Below are positions 33,906-42,282 of a stretch of DNA of 64,000 nt, in pieces. Location of the stretch: assembly GCA_963934015.1 (NCBI GenBank), contig CAWVWT010000003.1:35264-99263 (forward strand). Reading direction: 5' to 3'. Within the stretch, counting starts at the first letter, position 1; every line of letters starts with the position of its first letter. A program made the position numbers and the translations under genes. Source of the DNA: MGIIb-P sp963934015. Lineage in GTDB: Archaea; Thermoplasmatota; Poseidoniia; Poseidoniales; Thalassarchaeaceae. The notes below the pieces were generated by a model. That model did not search any database. It saw only the letters and a program-made list of their open reading frames with translations, and was not told the DNA's origin.

Positions 33906-36038
33906 ATGTCACAGATTCACACCCGCCAAATGGGACGTTTGGTTGCTGCGGGTCCGTTGAGTCAAATGGATACAACCCTCGAAGTGTTGGCTCGTTTGCG
34001 GGCGCTGCATATGGTAGATTATGACGGTAGTGATAGCGAACTTGGACTTGGGTCTCCAACCACTTCTGCAGAACAACTTAGCCGAGATGTCAACAAACTC
34101 CGTTCCGCAGCGTCTCTTGTAAAATCTAATTCGAATGAGGCAGCATCAGCATCTCAGATACGCGATGCCCTTTCCGGTGATTTACACGGGCAAGTGGACA
34201 CACTGCTTTCAGAGAATGATCGCCTCTCGGAAATAGGGGCTAAGTTGGAATCTCTTGCAGATGAATCCGCTGCATTGCAAATGATTGAGCCATTGAATAC
34301 TGATTTGGATTTATTGGATGGATTTGAATCGTTGGCCACATTTGTGGGTACCGTTAGGGATTCAGTAGCAGCACGTGAAGCAGCAAAAGGTGGTCTGTTT
34401 GTATCAGGGAAATCCGGAAAAAAGACAGTAGTTGCTGTATTCGTCCGAAATGAAGATGCTAAATCGGCCCAATCCACATTAGAAGAAGCAGGATTCTCCG
34501 CACTTCCGATCCCTGAATGTGAGGGTTCAGTTTCATCGCGTATGGGTCAGATTTTGACTGAACGCACCGATCTTATTCGTGAACAGGAAACCCTCGAAAA
34601 GAGCGTTGCATCTTGGAGGGAATCTAATGCGGATGTACTACAAAGTGGCTTGGAATTACTTGAGCGTGATCAAGAACTTGCTACAGCCCCGGTTCGTGCT
34701 GCGGTCTCTTCACACGCGTTCATTATTGATGGCTGGGTTGAGATGGCTCGAGCCACTGAGATTTCAGGTGCCTTAGATGGCCATTGCACAGTAGTTGACA
34801 TTGAACCTTTCAAGATTCAACCGGGTGGTGGAAGTCATGGCCACGGCGATGATCACCATTCCCAGGCGATGCCACCTATTGCTTTCCAAGAACGAAACGC
34901 TAGCAAGCCAATGGAATTGCTTACCGACGCGGTAGGTCGGCCAGCCTATGGGCGCATCGATCCTACTTTGTTCATGTTCATTACTTACCCAATTTTCTTT
35001 GGGATGATGCTCGGTGATATGGCCTATGGTATAGTTACAATGTGTCTTGGTTTGACACTCCTGCGCAAGTCAGGTACCAATGATATGCTGGCCCTAGGTG
35101 GTAAATTCCTGCTGTATATTGGATTGGGGACGTTTGCTTTCGGTTACATCTATGGTGAAATCGCAGGGTTTGAGATTTTTGGCCACCATCATTCGTGGGC
35201 GAACTCTCTTGACATTTTTTATCCAGCAGTGGATCATGGTCATGCTTGGACCGCATCCTTACCATTCGGATTGGAACTCGCATTCCCCTTCCATCGAGTT
35301 GCATCAGTTGAGAGTGGTGGAAATCTAGAGCACCTCATTCTACTGACGATATACCTGGGTGTTGTTCACGTATTCATGGGACTAGTTCTAGGATTCCGCG
35401 ATATTTGGCTTCATGGCAATGGTCATGGCGATGAAGGATTCGTGTGCGCGCTGTTTGAGAAAGGCAGTTGGATGATTCTTCTATTCGGTGGATTCCTCGC
35501 AGCCTATGCATTCCTTTCCAAGCCCGCGTATGAAGAAAGGTGGGTCAACCCTGAACCAGCTTACCTTGATTTACTCAGTACGATGATGACTGTTGGCGGT
35601 GTGATGATTATCATTGCTGTAATCATGATCATCTGGATGCTTTGGCGATACCATGGTGTTCCATTCCCAATTAACATCGGACTTGGCCCAATTGAAGCGG
35701 TCGGTATGATGCCAACAGTCATTTCTTATGTTCGATTATTCGCAGTAGGTGTGGTTGGTGTCAAGATTGCAGAAACTGGTAATACAATGCTCTTTGAGCC
35801 CTTAGTTCACATATTGGGAGATCTTTCACATGCATCGGCAATGGATTATATTTCCATCGTTGTACTTCTTGTTGGTTGGTTTGCTGTACAAATATTTGCT
35901 TGGGGTCTGGGTGTATTCAGCCCCAACATTCACGCCGCACGATTGCATTTCGTCGAGTGGATGAGACAGTTTTACGATGCGAGTGGTGAGGCGTTCAAGC
36001 CATTCGGATTCAAAGCGCGCCGCGTGGAGGTGGAATAG
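33906..36038 (+). CDS. atpI: A-type ATP synthase subunit I (a-subunit homologue)
   Basis: A 710-aa protein: a cytoplasmic N-terminal half of about 350 residues with long helices (stator connection), then seven to eight membrane spans. The essential stator Arg is in VISYVRLFAVGVVGVKIAE (~610), which works with the K-subunit Glu in ion translocation. A His-rich HGHGDDHHSQ stretch marks the cytoplasmic-membrane junction (~320). Preceded by AGGAAGT at a proper distance. Ion specificity (H+ or Na+) cannot be set here. Confidence 0.95.
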   Translation: MSQIHTRQMGRLVAAGPLSQMDTTLEVLARLRALHMVDYDGSDSELGLGSPTTSAEQLSRDVNKLRSAASLVKSNSNEAASASQIRDALSGDLHGQVDTLLSENDRLSEIGAKLESLADESAALQMIEPLNTDLDLLDGFESLATFVGTVRDSVAAREAAKGGLFVSGKSGKKTVVAVFVRNEDAKSAQSTLEEAGFSALPIPECEGSVSSRMGQILTERTDLIREQETLEKSVASWRESNADVLQSGLELLERDQELATAPVRAAVSSHAFIIDGWVEMARATEISGALDGHCTVVDIEPFKIQPGGGSHGHGDDHHSQAMPPIAFQERNASKPMELLTDAVGRPAYGRIDPTLFMFITYPIFFGMMLGDMAYGIVTMCLGLTLLRKSGTNDMLALGGKFLLYIGLGTFAFGYIYGEIAGFEIFGHHHSWANSLDIFYPAVDHGHAWTASLPFGLELAFPFHRVASVESGGNLEHLILLTIYLGVVHVFMGLVLGFRDIWLHGNGHGDEGFVCALFEKGSWMILLFGGFLAAYAFLSKPAYEERWVNPEPAYLDLLSTMMTVGGVMIIIAVIMIIWMLWRYHGVPFPINIGLGPIEAVGMMPTVISYVRLFAVGVVGVKIAETGNTMLFEPLVHILGDLSHASAMDYISIVVLLVGWFAVQIFAWGLGVFSPNIHAARLHFVEWMRQFYDASGEAFKPFGFKARRVEVE

Positions 36039-36085
36039 CGCATATCACATTCCCAGCAATGCTTGGAAAAAAAGGAGGAAAAAAA

Positions 36086-36400
36086 ATGAACAACAGAAAG
36101 ACAATGAAAGGTATGACAGCCCTACTTGGCCTGTTCTCGTTTGCAATGATTGCATCCGCAGTATCAGCCCAAGAAGGTGACACGGCATCGGTATCCTATC
36201 ACTGGGATGCAGCAAAGCTCGGCGCAGGACTTGCGCTTGGACTTGCAGGTGTTGGAACAGGAATCAGCCAAGGACAAATTGGTGCAGCAGCAGTCGGAAT
36301 GATTGCTGAAGATAGCAGCAAATTCGTCACAGGCCTGATATTCACTGCTCTACCCGAGACAATTGTCCTATTCGGTTTCTTGGCACTGTTCCTGCTCTGA
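36086..36400 (+). CDS. atpK: A-type ATP synthase subunit K (proteolipid)
   Basis: A 104-aa c-ring protein. The mature part is a two-helix hairpin: GAGLALGLAGVGTGISQGQIGAAAVGMIAED, then FVTGLIFTALPETIVLFGFLALFLL with the ion-binding Glu in LPET. An N-terminal extension (MTALLGLFSFAMIASAVSAQ) looks like a cleavable signal peptide ending AQA-like, as in some other archaeal proteolipids. A strong GGAGG at 36076-36080 precedes ATG 36086; an upstream frame start at 36059 is rejected. The strong site fits the high copy number of this subunit. Confidence 0.93.
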   Translation: MNNRKTMKGMTALLGLFSFAMIASAVSAQEGDTASVSYHWDAAKLGAGLALGLAGVGTGISQGQIGAAAVGMIAEDSSKFVTGLIFTALPETIVLFGFLALFLL

Positions 36401-36442
36401 GCAGAACAGGCTGGAAATAAATAAGACTCAAAGGAATGTGTG

Positions 36443-37009
36443 ATGATGTCCCTAGATGCGCTAGCTGATGAAATTGCCACTATGGCAAAGGCGGAAGCCA
36501 AGGCAATCACCGATGCTGCCAAGAAGACAGCGAAATCAGTGAAGAAAGAGGCCGAGACGGAAGTTGCAGACATTCGTGATTCACTAATGTCTCGCGCTGA
36601 ACGTGAATCTGCACAGCTCTCAACGGAGCTCGTCGCCTCATCTCGACAAAACAACCAGAAGCGTGAACTCATTGCGAAAGCAACTGAGTTAGATGCCACC
36701 TGGGATGCTGTAAAGGCCGAAGTCGGTTCTGCAAAACTTGCGGGCCGAGCGGTCCTCATCAAGACCCTAGTTGTAGAAGCGAAGGATGTAGGTAAAGGCA
36801 TGAGAATGCGACCTGTATCCATTGATCGTAAAGCGTTGGAGATGGAAGCGAAAGGATTCGATTTTGGAGATGATGTCGATGGGCTTGGTGGATTTATTTT
36901 AGAATCTAAAGATGGCTCAATCGTGCTCGATTACCGTTTTGATAACCGATTGGAGGGTGCTTGGAAAGCAAACCTCGGTTCAGTGAACGAAGCACTGTTT
37001 GGAAACTAA
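36443..37009 (+). CDS. atpE: A-type ATP synthase subunit E
   Basis: About 188 aa. The N-terminal half is a long Ala/Lys/Glu coiled coil (DEIATMAKAEAKAITDAAKK) that pairs with subunit H in the peripheral stalk; the globular C-terminal half (FILESKDGSIVLDYRFDNRLE) caps the catalytic head, with the GG-FILES pattern typical of the family. Three candidate starts (GTG 36440, ATG 36443, ATG 36446) follow AAGGAA at 36431; the middle one has best spacing. Confidence 0.92.
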   Translation: MMSLDALADEIATMAKAEAKAITDAAKKTAKSVKKEAETEVADIRDSLMSRAERESAQLSTELVASSRQNNQKRELIAKATELDATWDAVKAEVGSAKLAGRAVLIKTLVVEAKDVGKGMRMRPVSIDRKALEMEAKGFDFGDDVDGLGGFILESKDGSIVLDYRFDNRLEGAWKANLGSVNEALFGN

Positions 37010-37032
37010 ATTCAAGAAAAGGAAGTGAATGA

Positions 37033-38079
37033 ATGGCAAGAATCGGAAATGGCCGTAGCAATATGGCTAATGCTTCTGCACGCGCGAAGGCGCGTAAGGC
37101 AGGGCTCATCGATTCAACCCGTATGCGTCAGTTGCTCCAACAGGGCCCTGATACAATTGGAACTAGCATTGCTGAGTTTGGCTACCGTGCAGAGATTGAT
37201 CTCTACGCTAGCAGACTTTCCGGCGCAGATTTGATTGAAGCCGCTTTGAACCATAACTTGGATTCTGATTTTGATTCAGTTCTACGGTTCTGTCAAGGTC
37301 GTCTCAAATCCATGGTTGCAGTTTATGTCGAGAGGTATTCGTTTCAAAATGCGAAAACCGTTCTTCGTGCAATCCACAGCGGCGCCAGTGCCGAAATGGT
37401 TGCTGATCAAGTACTCCCTGAAGAGAATTCAAACAACAGTTATTGGGTCGATATTATTAGAAATTGTAACACTTTGGGTGATGCAATGAATGCAATGTCT
37501 GGAACATCATGGGGGCTTGCTCTGTCCAAATTAGATGTAGATTCAAATCTCCAACAAATGGAAGATGCATTGGATTCAGCATACTACAGTGAAGCGATTT
37601 CATCGTTTCGTGGCCCAGATGGCCATCCATTATTAGAACGGTACATTCGAATTGAAATTGACCACCGAAATATCATCAACCAATTTCGTGGCCTTCGACA
37701 AGGAATTGTCGGTGAAAACCGCGATGCCCTCATGCTTAATGGTGGTAAAATCAACAAAGCAGCTTTGAAGGCTGCATCACAAGCCGAATCGAATGAGGCA
37801 CTCTTGGAAATCCTCCGCCGAGCGCAATCATTCAATGATACTGGATTTGAAGAGGCGATTCAAGCCTCATCGATTAGCCTCGACCCAGTGGTTACGTTGT
37901 TGCAAGAACAACGTCGAACCATGATGCGTCGATTTTCTCACCTTAATCCATTATCGGCTTTTCCAATTATATATTACATCGAGAGTAAGGTGCTCGAAGT
38001 ACAAAATATCCGCTTGCTCGTGCGTGGCAAGGCGGCAGGCCTCCCTGATGAGGTCATCGAAGCGCACATGAATTTGTGA
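37033..38079 (+). CDS. atpC: A-type ATP synthase subunit C
   Basis: A 348-aa mostly helical protein of the d/C family that sits on the membrane ring and links it to the central stalk. Recognised by NMANASARAKARKAGLIDSTRMRQLLQQG, EIDLYASRLSGADLIEAAL, and the C-terminal YIESKVLEVQNIRLLVRGKAAGLPDE, a diagnostic end motif. AGGAAGTGAATG precedes the start, and subunit F follows after 9 bp. Confidence 0.92.
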   Translation: MARIGNGRSNMANASARAKARKAGLIDSTRMRQLLQQGPDTIGTSIAEFGYRAEIDLYASRLSGADLIEAALNHNLDSDFDSVLRFCQGRLKSMVAVYVERYSFQNAKTVLRAIHSGASAEMVADQVLPEENSNNSYWVDIIRNCNTLGDAMNAMSGTSWGLALSKLDVDSNLQQMEDALDSAYYSEAISSFRGPDGHPLLERYIRIEIDHRNIINQFRGLRQGIVGENRDALMLNGGKINKAALKAASQAESNEALLEILRRAQSFNDTGFEEAIQASSISLDPVVTLLQEQRRTMMRRFSHLNPLSAFPIIYYIESKVLEVQNIRLLVRGKAAGLPDEVIEAHMNL

Positions 38080-38088
38080 GGTGAAAAA

Positions 38089-38388
38089 ATGGAAATCGCT
38101 GTTGTCGGTACACCTGAATTCACACTTGGATTCCAATTAGCAGGTGTTAGTCGCCTGCACAATCCGAATGGCGATGAAGAACTTGCATCTACAATGCGAG
38201 AACTTCTCAGTCAGAAGGACGTTGGCATTGTCGTGATTGACAGTGTAGATCTAACTCGCTTGTCTGACAGATTGCGTTCGCAGATTGCAGACAGCATTAC
38301 GCCCACAATATTGGGCATTGGTACAGAGGAGGACAACACCCTCCGCGAGTCCATCAAGTCGGCGCTTGGCGTCGATCTATGGAAGTAA
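38089..38388 (+). CDS. atpF: A-type ATP synthase subunit F
   Basis: A 99-aa CheY-like fold protein (MEIAVVGTPEFTLGFQLAGV, DVGIVVIDSVDL, PTILGIGTEEDNTLRESIKSALGVDL). It is the small central-stalk subunit that contacts D and can modulate ATPase activity. GAGGTGAAAAAATG gives a textbook ribosome-binding site. The order C-F-A matches methanogen operons. Confidence 0.93.
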   Translation: MEIAVVGTPEFTLGFQLAGVSRLHNPNGDEELASTMRELLSQKDVGIVVIDSVDLTRLSDRLRSQIADSITPTILGIGTEEDNTLRESIKSALGVDLWK

Positions 38389-38416
38389 TTTTTAAAAAAA
38401 AAGGAAGTGACAAAAA

Positions 38417-40156
38417 ATGAGTGATGAAAATGGAGTGATTTACCGCATATCTGGCCCTGTAGTGACGGCTACAGGCATCCGTTCACGGATGTATGAAGTT
38501 GTGCGAGTAGGGCATGAAGGATTGATGGGTGAAGTGATCGAACTGCATGGTGACAAATCTGTAATTCAAGTGTATGAAGATACGTCCGGGATTCGCCCGG
38601 GCGAGCCGGTGGTACGCACCGGTCAGACGCTATCGGTTCAGCTCGGACCTGGCCTGCTTACGCAGATTTACGATGGAATCCAACGCCCCCTTCCAATCCT
38701 TGCTGATACGATGGGGACTTTCATCGAGCGTGGTGTTGACGCTGATGGATTGGATCAAGAAAAATTGTGGAACTTTGAAGCGACTGTTTCGGTCGGAGAC
38801 GAAGTCAGCGCAGGAACAACCCTTGGAACTGTTCAGGAAACTGAGACTATTGTTCACAAGGTTATGGTCCCGCCTGGTGATGGTGGCAAAGTCACCAGCA
38901 TTGAATCAGGTGAGTTCAACGTCACCCACATCGTTTGCACTCTCGACAGTGGTTCTGAGATTGCAATGATGCAAAAGTGGCCAGTTCGAACACCCCGTCC
39001 ATATACCCAGAAATATGCGCCAGAAACACCACTTGTCACCGGTATGCGCATTCTAGATTTCCTCTTCCCGCTTGCAAAGGGCGGTGCGGCTGGAATTCCA
39101 GGTCCATTCGGCTCTGGTAAGACCGTTACACAACAATCGCTAGCCAAGTATTCTGATGCTCAAATCGTGGTTTATATTGGATGTGGTGAGCGTGGAAATG
39201 AAATGACAGAAGTGTTGGATGAATTCCCTCACCTCATCGATCCAAACACGGGTAAGCCGTTGATGAATCGTACTGTGATGATTGCCAACACCTCAAATAT
39301 GCCTGTGGCTGCACGTGAAGCATCTGTGTATACAGGTATCACCATCGCGGAATACTTCCGTGACATGGGATACGATGTTGCTCTAATGGCTGATTCAACC
39401 AGTCGTTGGGCTGAAGCAATGCGTGAAATTTCCAGTCGCCTTGAAGAAATGCCTGGTGAGGAAGGATACCCTGCCTACTTGTCCAGTCGTCTCGCCGAAT
39501 TCTATGAGCGAGCAGGTCGTGTAGAGACTCTCGAAGGCGAAGACGGTTCTGTAACTGTGATCGGCGCTGTGTCCCCTCCTGGTGGCGATATTTCCGAGCC
39601 AGTTAGCCAAGGTACACTACGTATCGTCAAGGTGTTTTGGGGGCTAGACGCACCACTTGCACGCCAACGCCATTTCCCTGCGATTAATTGGTTGAATTCG
39701 TATTCACTGTATCCGCAGAGTTTAGATCCGTGGTTCCGTGACAATGTTGCACCAGATTTCCCCGAAGTTCGCGTTGAAATGAGTAGCCTTCTGCAGGTTG
39801 AAGCCGAGTTGCAAGAGATTGTGCAACTGGTTGGTTCCGATGCTCTACCAGTGGATCAACAACTAACGCTTGAAGTGGCACGGATGATTCGTGAATATTT
39901 CTTGCAGCAGAATGCGTTCGACGATATTGACGCTTATTCGGGCCTCGAGCAACAATATCGAATGGCAAAAGCGATTCTAACCTTCCAAGATTCTGCGAAG
40001 AAAGCCCTAGCGGCCGGTGCACAACTCGAAGATGTGGTCAACGTCCAGGGTCGAACAGACTTGATGCGTGCTCGCTTTGAGGAAGGCTATCTCGACCGAA
40101 TCGATGGATTGATTGAAGAAATGACAAAGCAGATTGCATCTGCAGTGGAGGAGTGA
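38417..40156 (+). CDS. atpA: A-type ATP synthase catalytic subunit A
   Basis: A 579-aa catalytic subunit. Begins GVIYRISGPVVTATGI; Walker A PGPFGSGKTVTQQ (~230), catalytic Glu in CGERGNEMTEVL, and Walker B in DVALMADSTSRWAEAMREIS. The non-homologous insertion of A/V-type subunits (about 115-185) is present. No intein is present, which is notable only because several archaeal atpA genes carry one. AAGGAAGTGA ribosome-binding site precedes the ATG. Confidence 0.97.
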   Translation: MSDENGVIYRISGPVVTATGIRSRMYEVVRVGHEGLMGEVIELHGDKSVIQVYEDTSGIRPGEPVVRTGQTLSVQLGPGLLTQIYDGIQRPLPILADTMGTFIERGVDADGLDQEKLWNFEATVSVGDEVSAGTTLGTVQETETIVHKVMVPPGDGGKVTSIESGEFNVTHIVCTLDSGSEIAMMQKWPVRTPRPYTQKYAPETPLVTGMRILDFLFPLAKGGAAGIPGPFGSGKTVTQQSLAKYSDAQIVVYIGCGERGNEMTEVLDEFPHLIDPNTGKPLMNRTVMIANTSNMPVAAREASVYTGITIAEYFRDMGYDVALMADSTSRWAEAMREISSRLEEMPGEEGYPAYLSSRLAEFYERAGRVETLEGEDGSVTVIGAVSPPGGDISEPVSQGTLRIVKVFWGLDAPLARQRHFPAINWLNSYSLYPQSLDPWFRDNVAPDFPEVRVEMSSLLQVEAELQEIVQLVGSDALPVDQQLTLEVARMIREYFLQQNAFDDIDAYSGLEQQYRMAKAILTFQDSAKKALAAGAQLEDVVNVQGRTDLMRARFEEGYLDRIDGLIEEMTKQIASAVEE

Positions 40157-40161
40157 TTTAG

Positions 40162-41541
40162 ATGAGTGGAAAAGAATACAGAACAATCACGGATGTTAAG
40201 GGACCTCTGGTTTTCCTTAACAAGACAGAACCAGTTGCTTTTGGTGAAATTGTGGAATTGCGCATGACTGATGGTACCATGAAGAATGGACAGGTACTCG
40301 ATACCAGTGACGACATGGTAGTTGTCCAGGTTTTCGAGGGTACGGCAGGTGTGGACCTTGGCACAGGTGTCAAGTTCATGGGTGACGTGTTCAAACTCCC
40401 AGTGAGTAAGGACCTAATTGGAAGAATTCTCGATGGTGCAGGTCGTCCTCGTGATGGCGGTCCAGATATTGTTGCTGAAGCTACTGCAGACATCATCGGT
40501 GCTGCAATCAACCCTTACAGCCGTCAGTCGCCTCACGATTTTATTCAGACCGGAATCAGTGCGATTGATTGCTGCACAACACTTGTTCGCGGACAGAAGC
40601 TTCCCATTTTCAGTGCTTCTGGATTACCTCACAATGATATCGCACTGCAGATCGCGCGTCAAGCCAAATTGACTGGTTCCGACGAAGAGTTCATTGTAGT
40701 TTTCTGTGCCATGGGAATCACAGCTGAAGAATACAACTTCTTCAGAAGTGACCTAGAGCGAACCGGTGCATTGGAGAACGCTGTACTGTTCGTAAATTTG
40801 GCCGACGACCCTGCTGTCGAGCGCCTGATTACACCGCGCCTTGCATTGACTGCTGCAGAGTATCTCGCATTCGAGCAAGATTACCACGTTCTCGTTGTTT
40901 ACACAGATGTCACCAATTATTGTGACGCACTGCGTCAAGTCGGTGCAGCCCGTGAAGAAGTACCCGGTCGTCGTGGCTATCCAGGCTACATGTACACTGA
41001 CTTGGCTATGCTATACGAGCGCGCAGGACTGGTGAAGGGGAAGAAGGGAAGCATCACCCAGTTCCCCATCCTAACCATGCCTGGCGATGATATTACGCAC
41101 CCAATTCCAGATTTGTCTGGATACATTACAGAAGGTCAAATTGTGATTTCGCGTGAGTTGCATGGTTCCGGTATTTATCCACCGATTAACGTACTACCGA
41201 GTTTGTCACGATTGATGGGTGGTACCATTGGTGAAAAGACAACTCGTGAGGATCACAAATCAGTGTCCGACCAAATGTATGCAGGTTACGCCCAAGGGCG
41301 TGAATTACGTGGTTTGGTTGCCATTGTCGGTGAAGACGCGTTGAACGAACGTGACAAGCAATTATTGAACTTCTCAGCTCTATTTGAGGATAAGTTCCTA
41401 CGACAGAGTCGTGACGAAGACCGTTCGATTGACGAAACACTGGATTTGTGCTGGGATTTAATGCAGAACATCTCAACCAAGTATCTAGTCCGTCTTGATC
41501 AAAAGTGGATTGACAAATATCATCCAACAGAAAAGAAATGA
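40162..41541 (+). CDS. atpB: A-type ATP synthase regulatory subunit B
   Basis: A 459-aa non-catalytic nucleotide-binding subunit: YRTITDVKGPLVFLNKTEP start, degenerate P-loop region RGQKLPIFSASGLPHNDIA, RTGALENAVLFVNLADDPAVERLITPRLAL and YPGYMYTDLAMLYERAG. It alternates with A in the hexameric head. Starts 5 bp after atpA with GGAG upstream. Confidence 0.97.
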   Translation: MSGKEYRTITDVKGPLVFLNKTEPVAFGEIVELRMTDGTMKNGQVLDTSDDMVVVQVFEGTAGVDLGTGVKFMGDVFKLPVSKDLIGRILDGAGRPRDGGPDIVAEATADIIGAAINPYSRQSPHDFIQTGISAIDCCTTLVRGQKLPIFSASGLPHNDIALQIARQAKLTGSDEEFIVVFCAMGITAEEYNFFRSDLERTGALENAVLFVNLADDPAVERLITPRLALTAAEYLAFEQDYHVLVVYTDVTNYCDALRQVGAAREEVPGRRGYPGYMYTDLAMLYERAGLVKGKKGSITQFPILTMPGDDITHPIPDLSGYITEGQIVISRELHGSGIYPPINVLPSLSRLMGGTIGEKTTREDHKSVSDQMYAGYAQGRELRGLVAIVGEDALNERDKQLLNFSALFEDKFLRQSRDEDRSIDETLDLCWDLMQNISTKYLVRLDQKWIDKYHPTEKK

Positions 41542-41576
41542 GTATTCAGACTAGTTGATTGAAGGAGGTTGAAAAA

Positions 41577-42194
41577 ATGGCGTTGGATATCAAACCCACA
41601 CGTTCTGAACTCATCAATCTAAAGCGACGAATTAAGCAGACTCAGAATGGTTACAATCTTCTGAAACTCAAGCGCGATGGTTTATTCCATGAATTCCGCA
41701 TGCTGCTCTCAGAAATGATAGAGGCTCGTGAGGGCCTTGTTAACACCTACAGGGAAGCGGTTCGAGGAATCAGTTTGGCTGGCGCGATTGAAGGTGGACT
41801 TGCCGTCAAGAGCGCTGCGATTGCGATATCAAACCATCCTGAAGTCGAAGTCAAACCTCGAAATATTATGGGCGTCGTGGTTCCAAGTGTTGAGGGGACC
41901 AATCTAACCAGCACCATTCTTGACCGTGGTATGGGTCTTATCGGCGGCTCGGCATACATTGATGAAGCAGCGGATGGGTATTCCAAACTCATCGGGAAAA
42001 TTGTCATCGCTGCAGAGATGGAAGCAACACTCAAGCGCCTACTTGTTGAAATTGAAGCGACCAAGCGTCGTGTCAACGCGCTCGAATTCAAGGTCATTCC
42101 AGAAATGAAAGAAGCACAATCCTTCATCCAACTTCGTCTTGAAGAAATGGAGCGTGAAGAAACATTCCGTCTCAAACGATTCAAGAACAAATAA
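41577..42194 (+). CDS. atpD: A-type ATP synthase subunit D
   Basis: A 205-aa central rotor shaft protein with two long antiparallel helices (PTRSELINLKRRIKQTQNGYNLLKLKRDGL and LLVEIEATKRRVNALEFKVIPEM) around a short globular middle. Final gene of the operon. ATG 41577 is 6 nt after AAGGAGG (41562-41568); a TTG at 41559 upstream of that site is rejected. Confidence 0.95.
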   Translation: MALDIKPTRSELINLKRRIKQTQNGYNLLKLKRDGLFHEFRMLLSEMIEAREGLVNTYREAVRGISLAGAIEGGLAVKSAAIAISNHPEVEVKPRNIMGVVVPSVEGTNLTSTILDRGMGLIGGSAYIDEAADGYSKLIGKIVIAAEMEATLKRLLVEIEATKRRVNALEFKVIPEMKEAQSFIQLRLEEMEREETFRLKRFKNK

Positions 42195-42282
42195 GTTGGA
42201 AATGTGGTTCTGCTAGTCACTTTTGTGAAGCGTGGGTCATATATCGGTTGATGGGTCGCGAGTCCTACTAGAGGTGGGGTCA

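Noticed and set aside
36199..36822. 207-codon minus-strand open frame across the end of atpK and start of atpE
   Set aside because: It is antisense to two certain ATP synthase genes with proper ribosome-binding sites; its Ser/Ala/Phe-rich product is a typical reverse reading of Lys/Ala/Glu-rich coding DNA.
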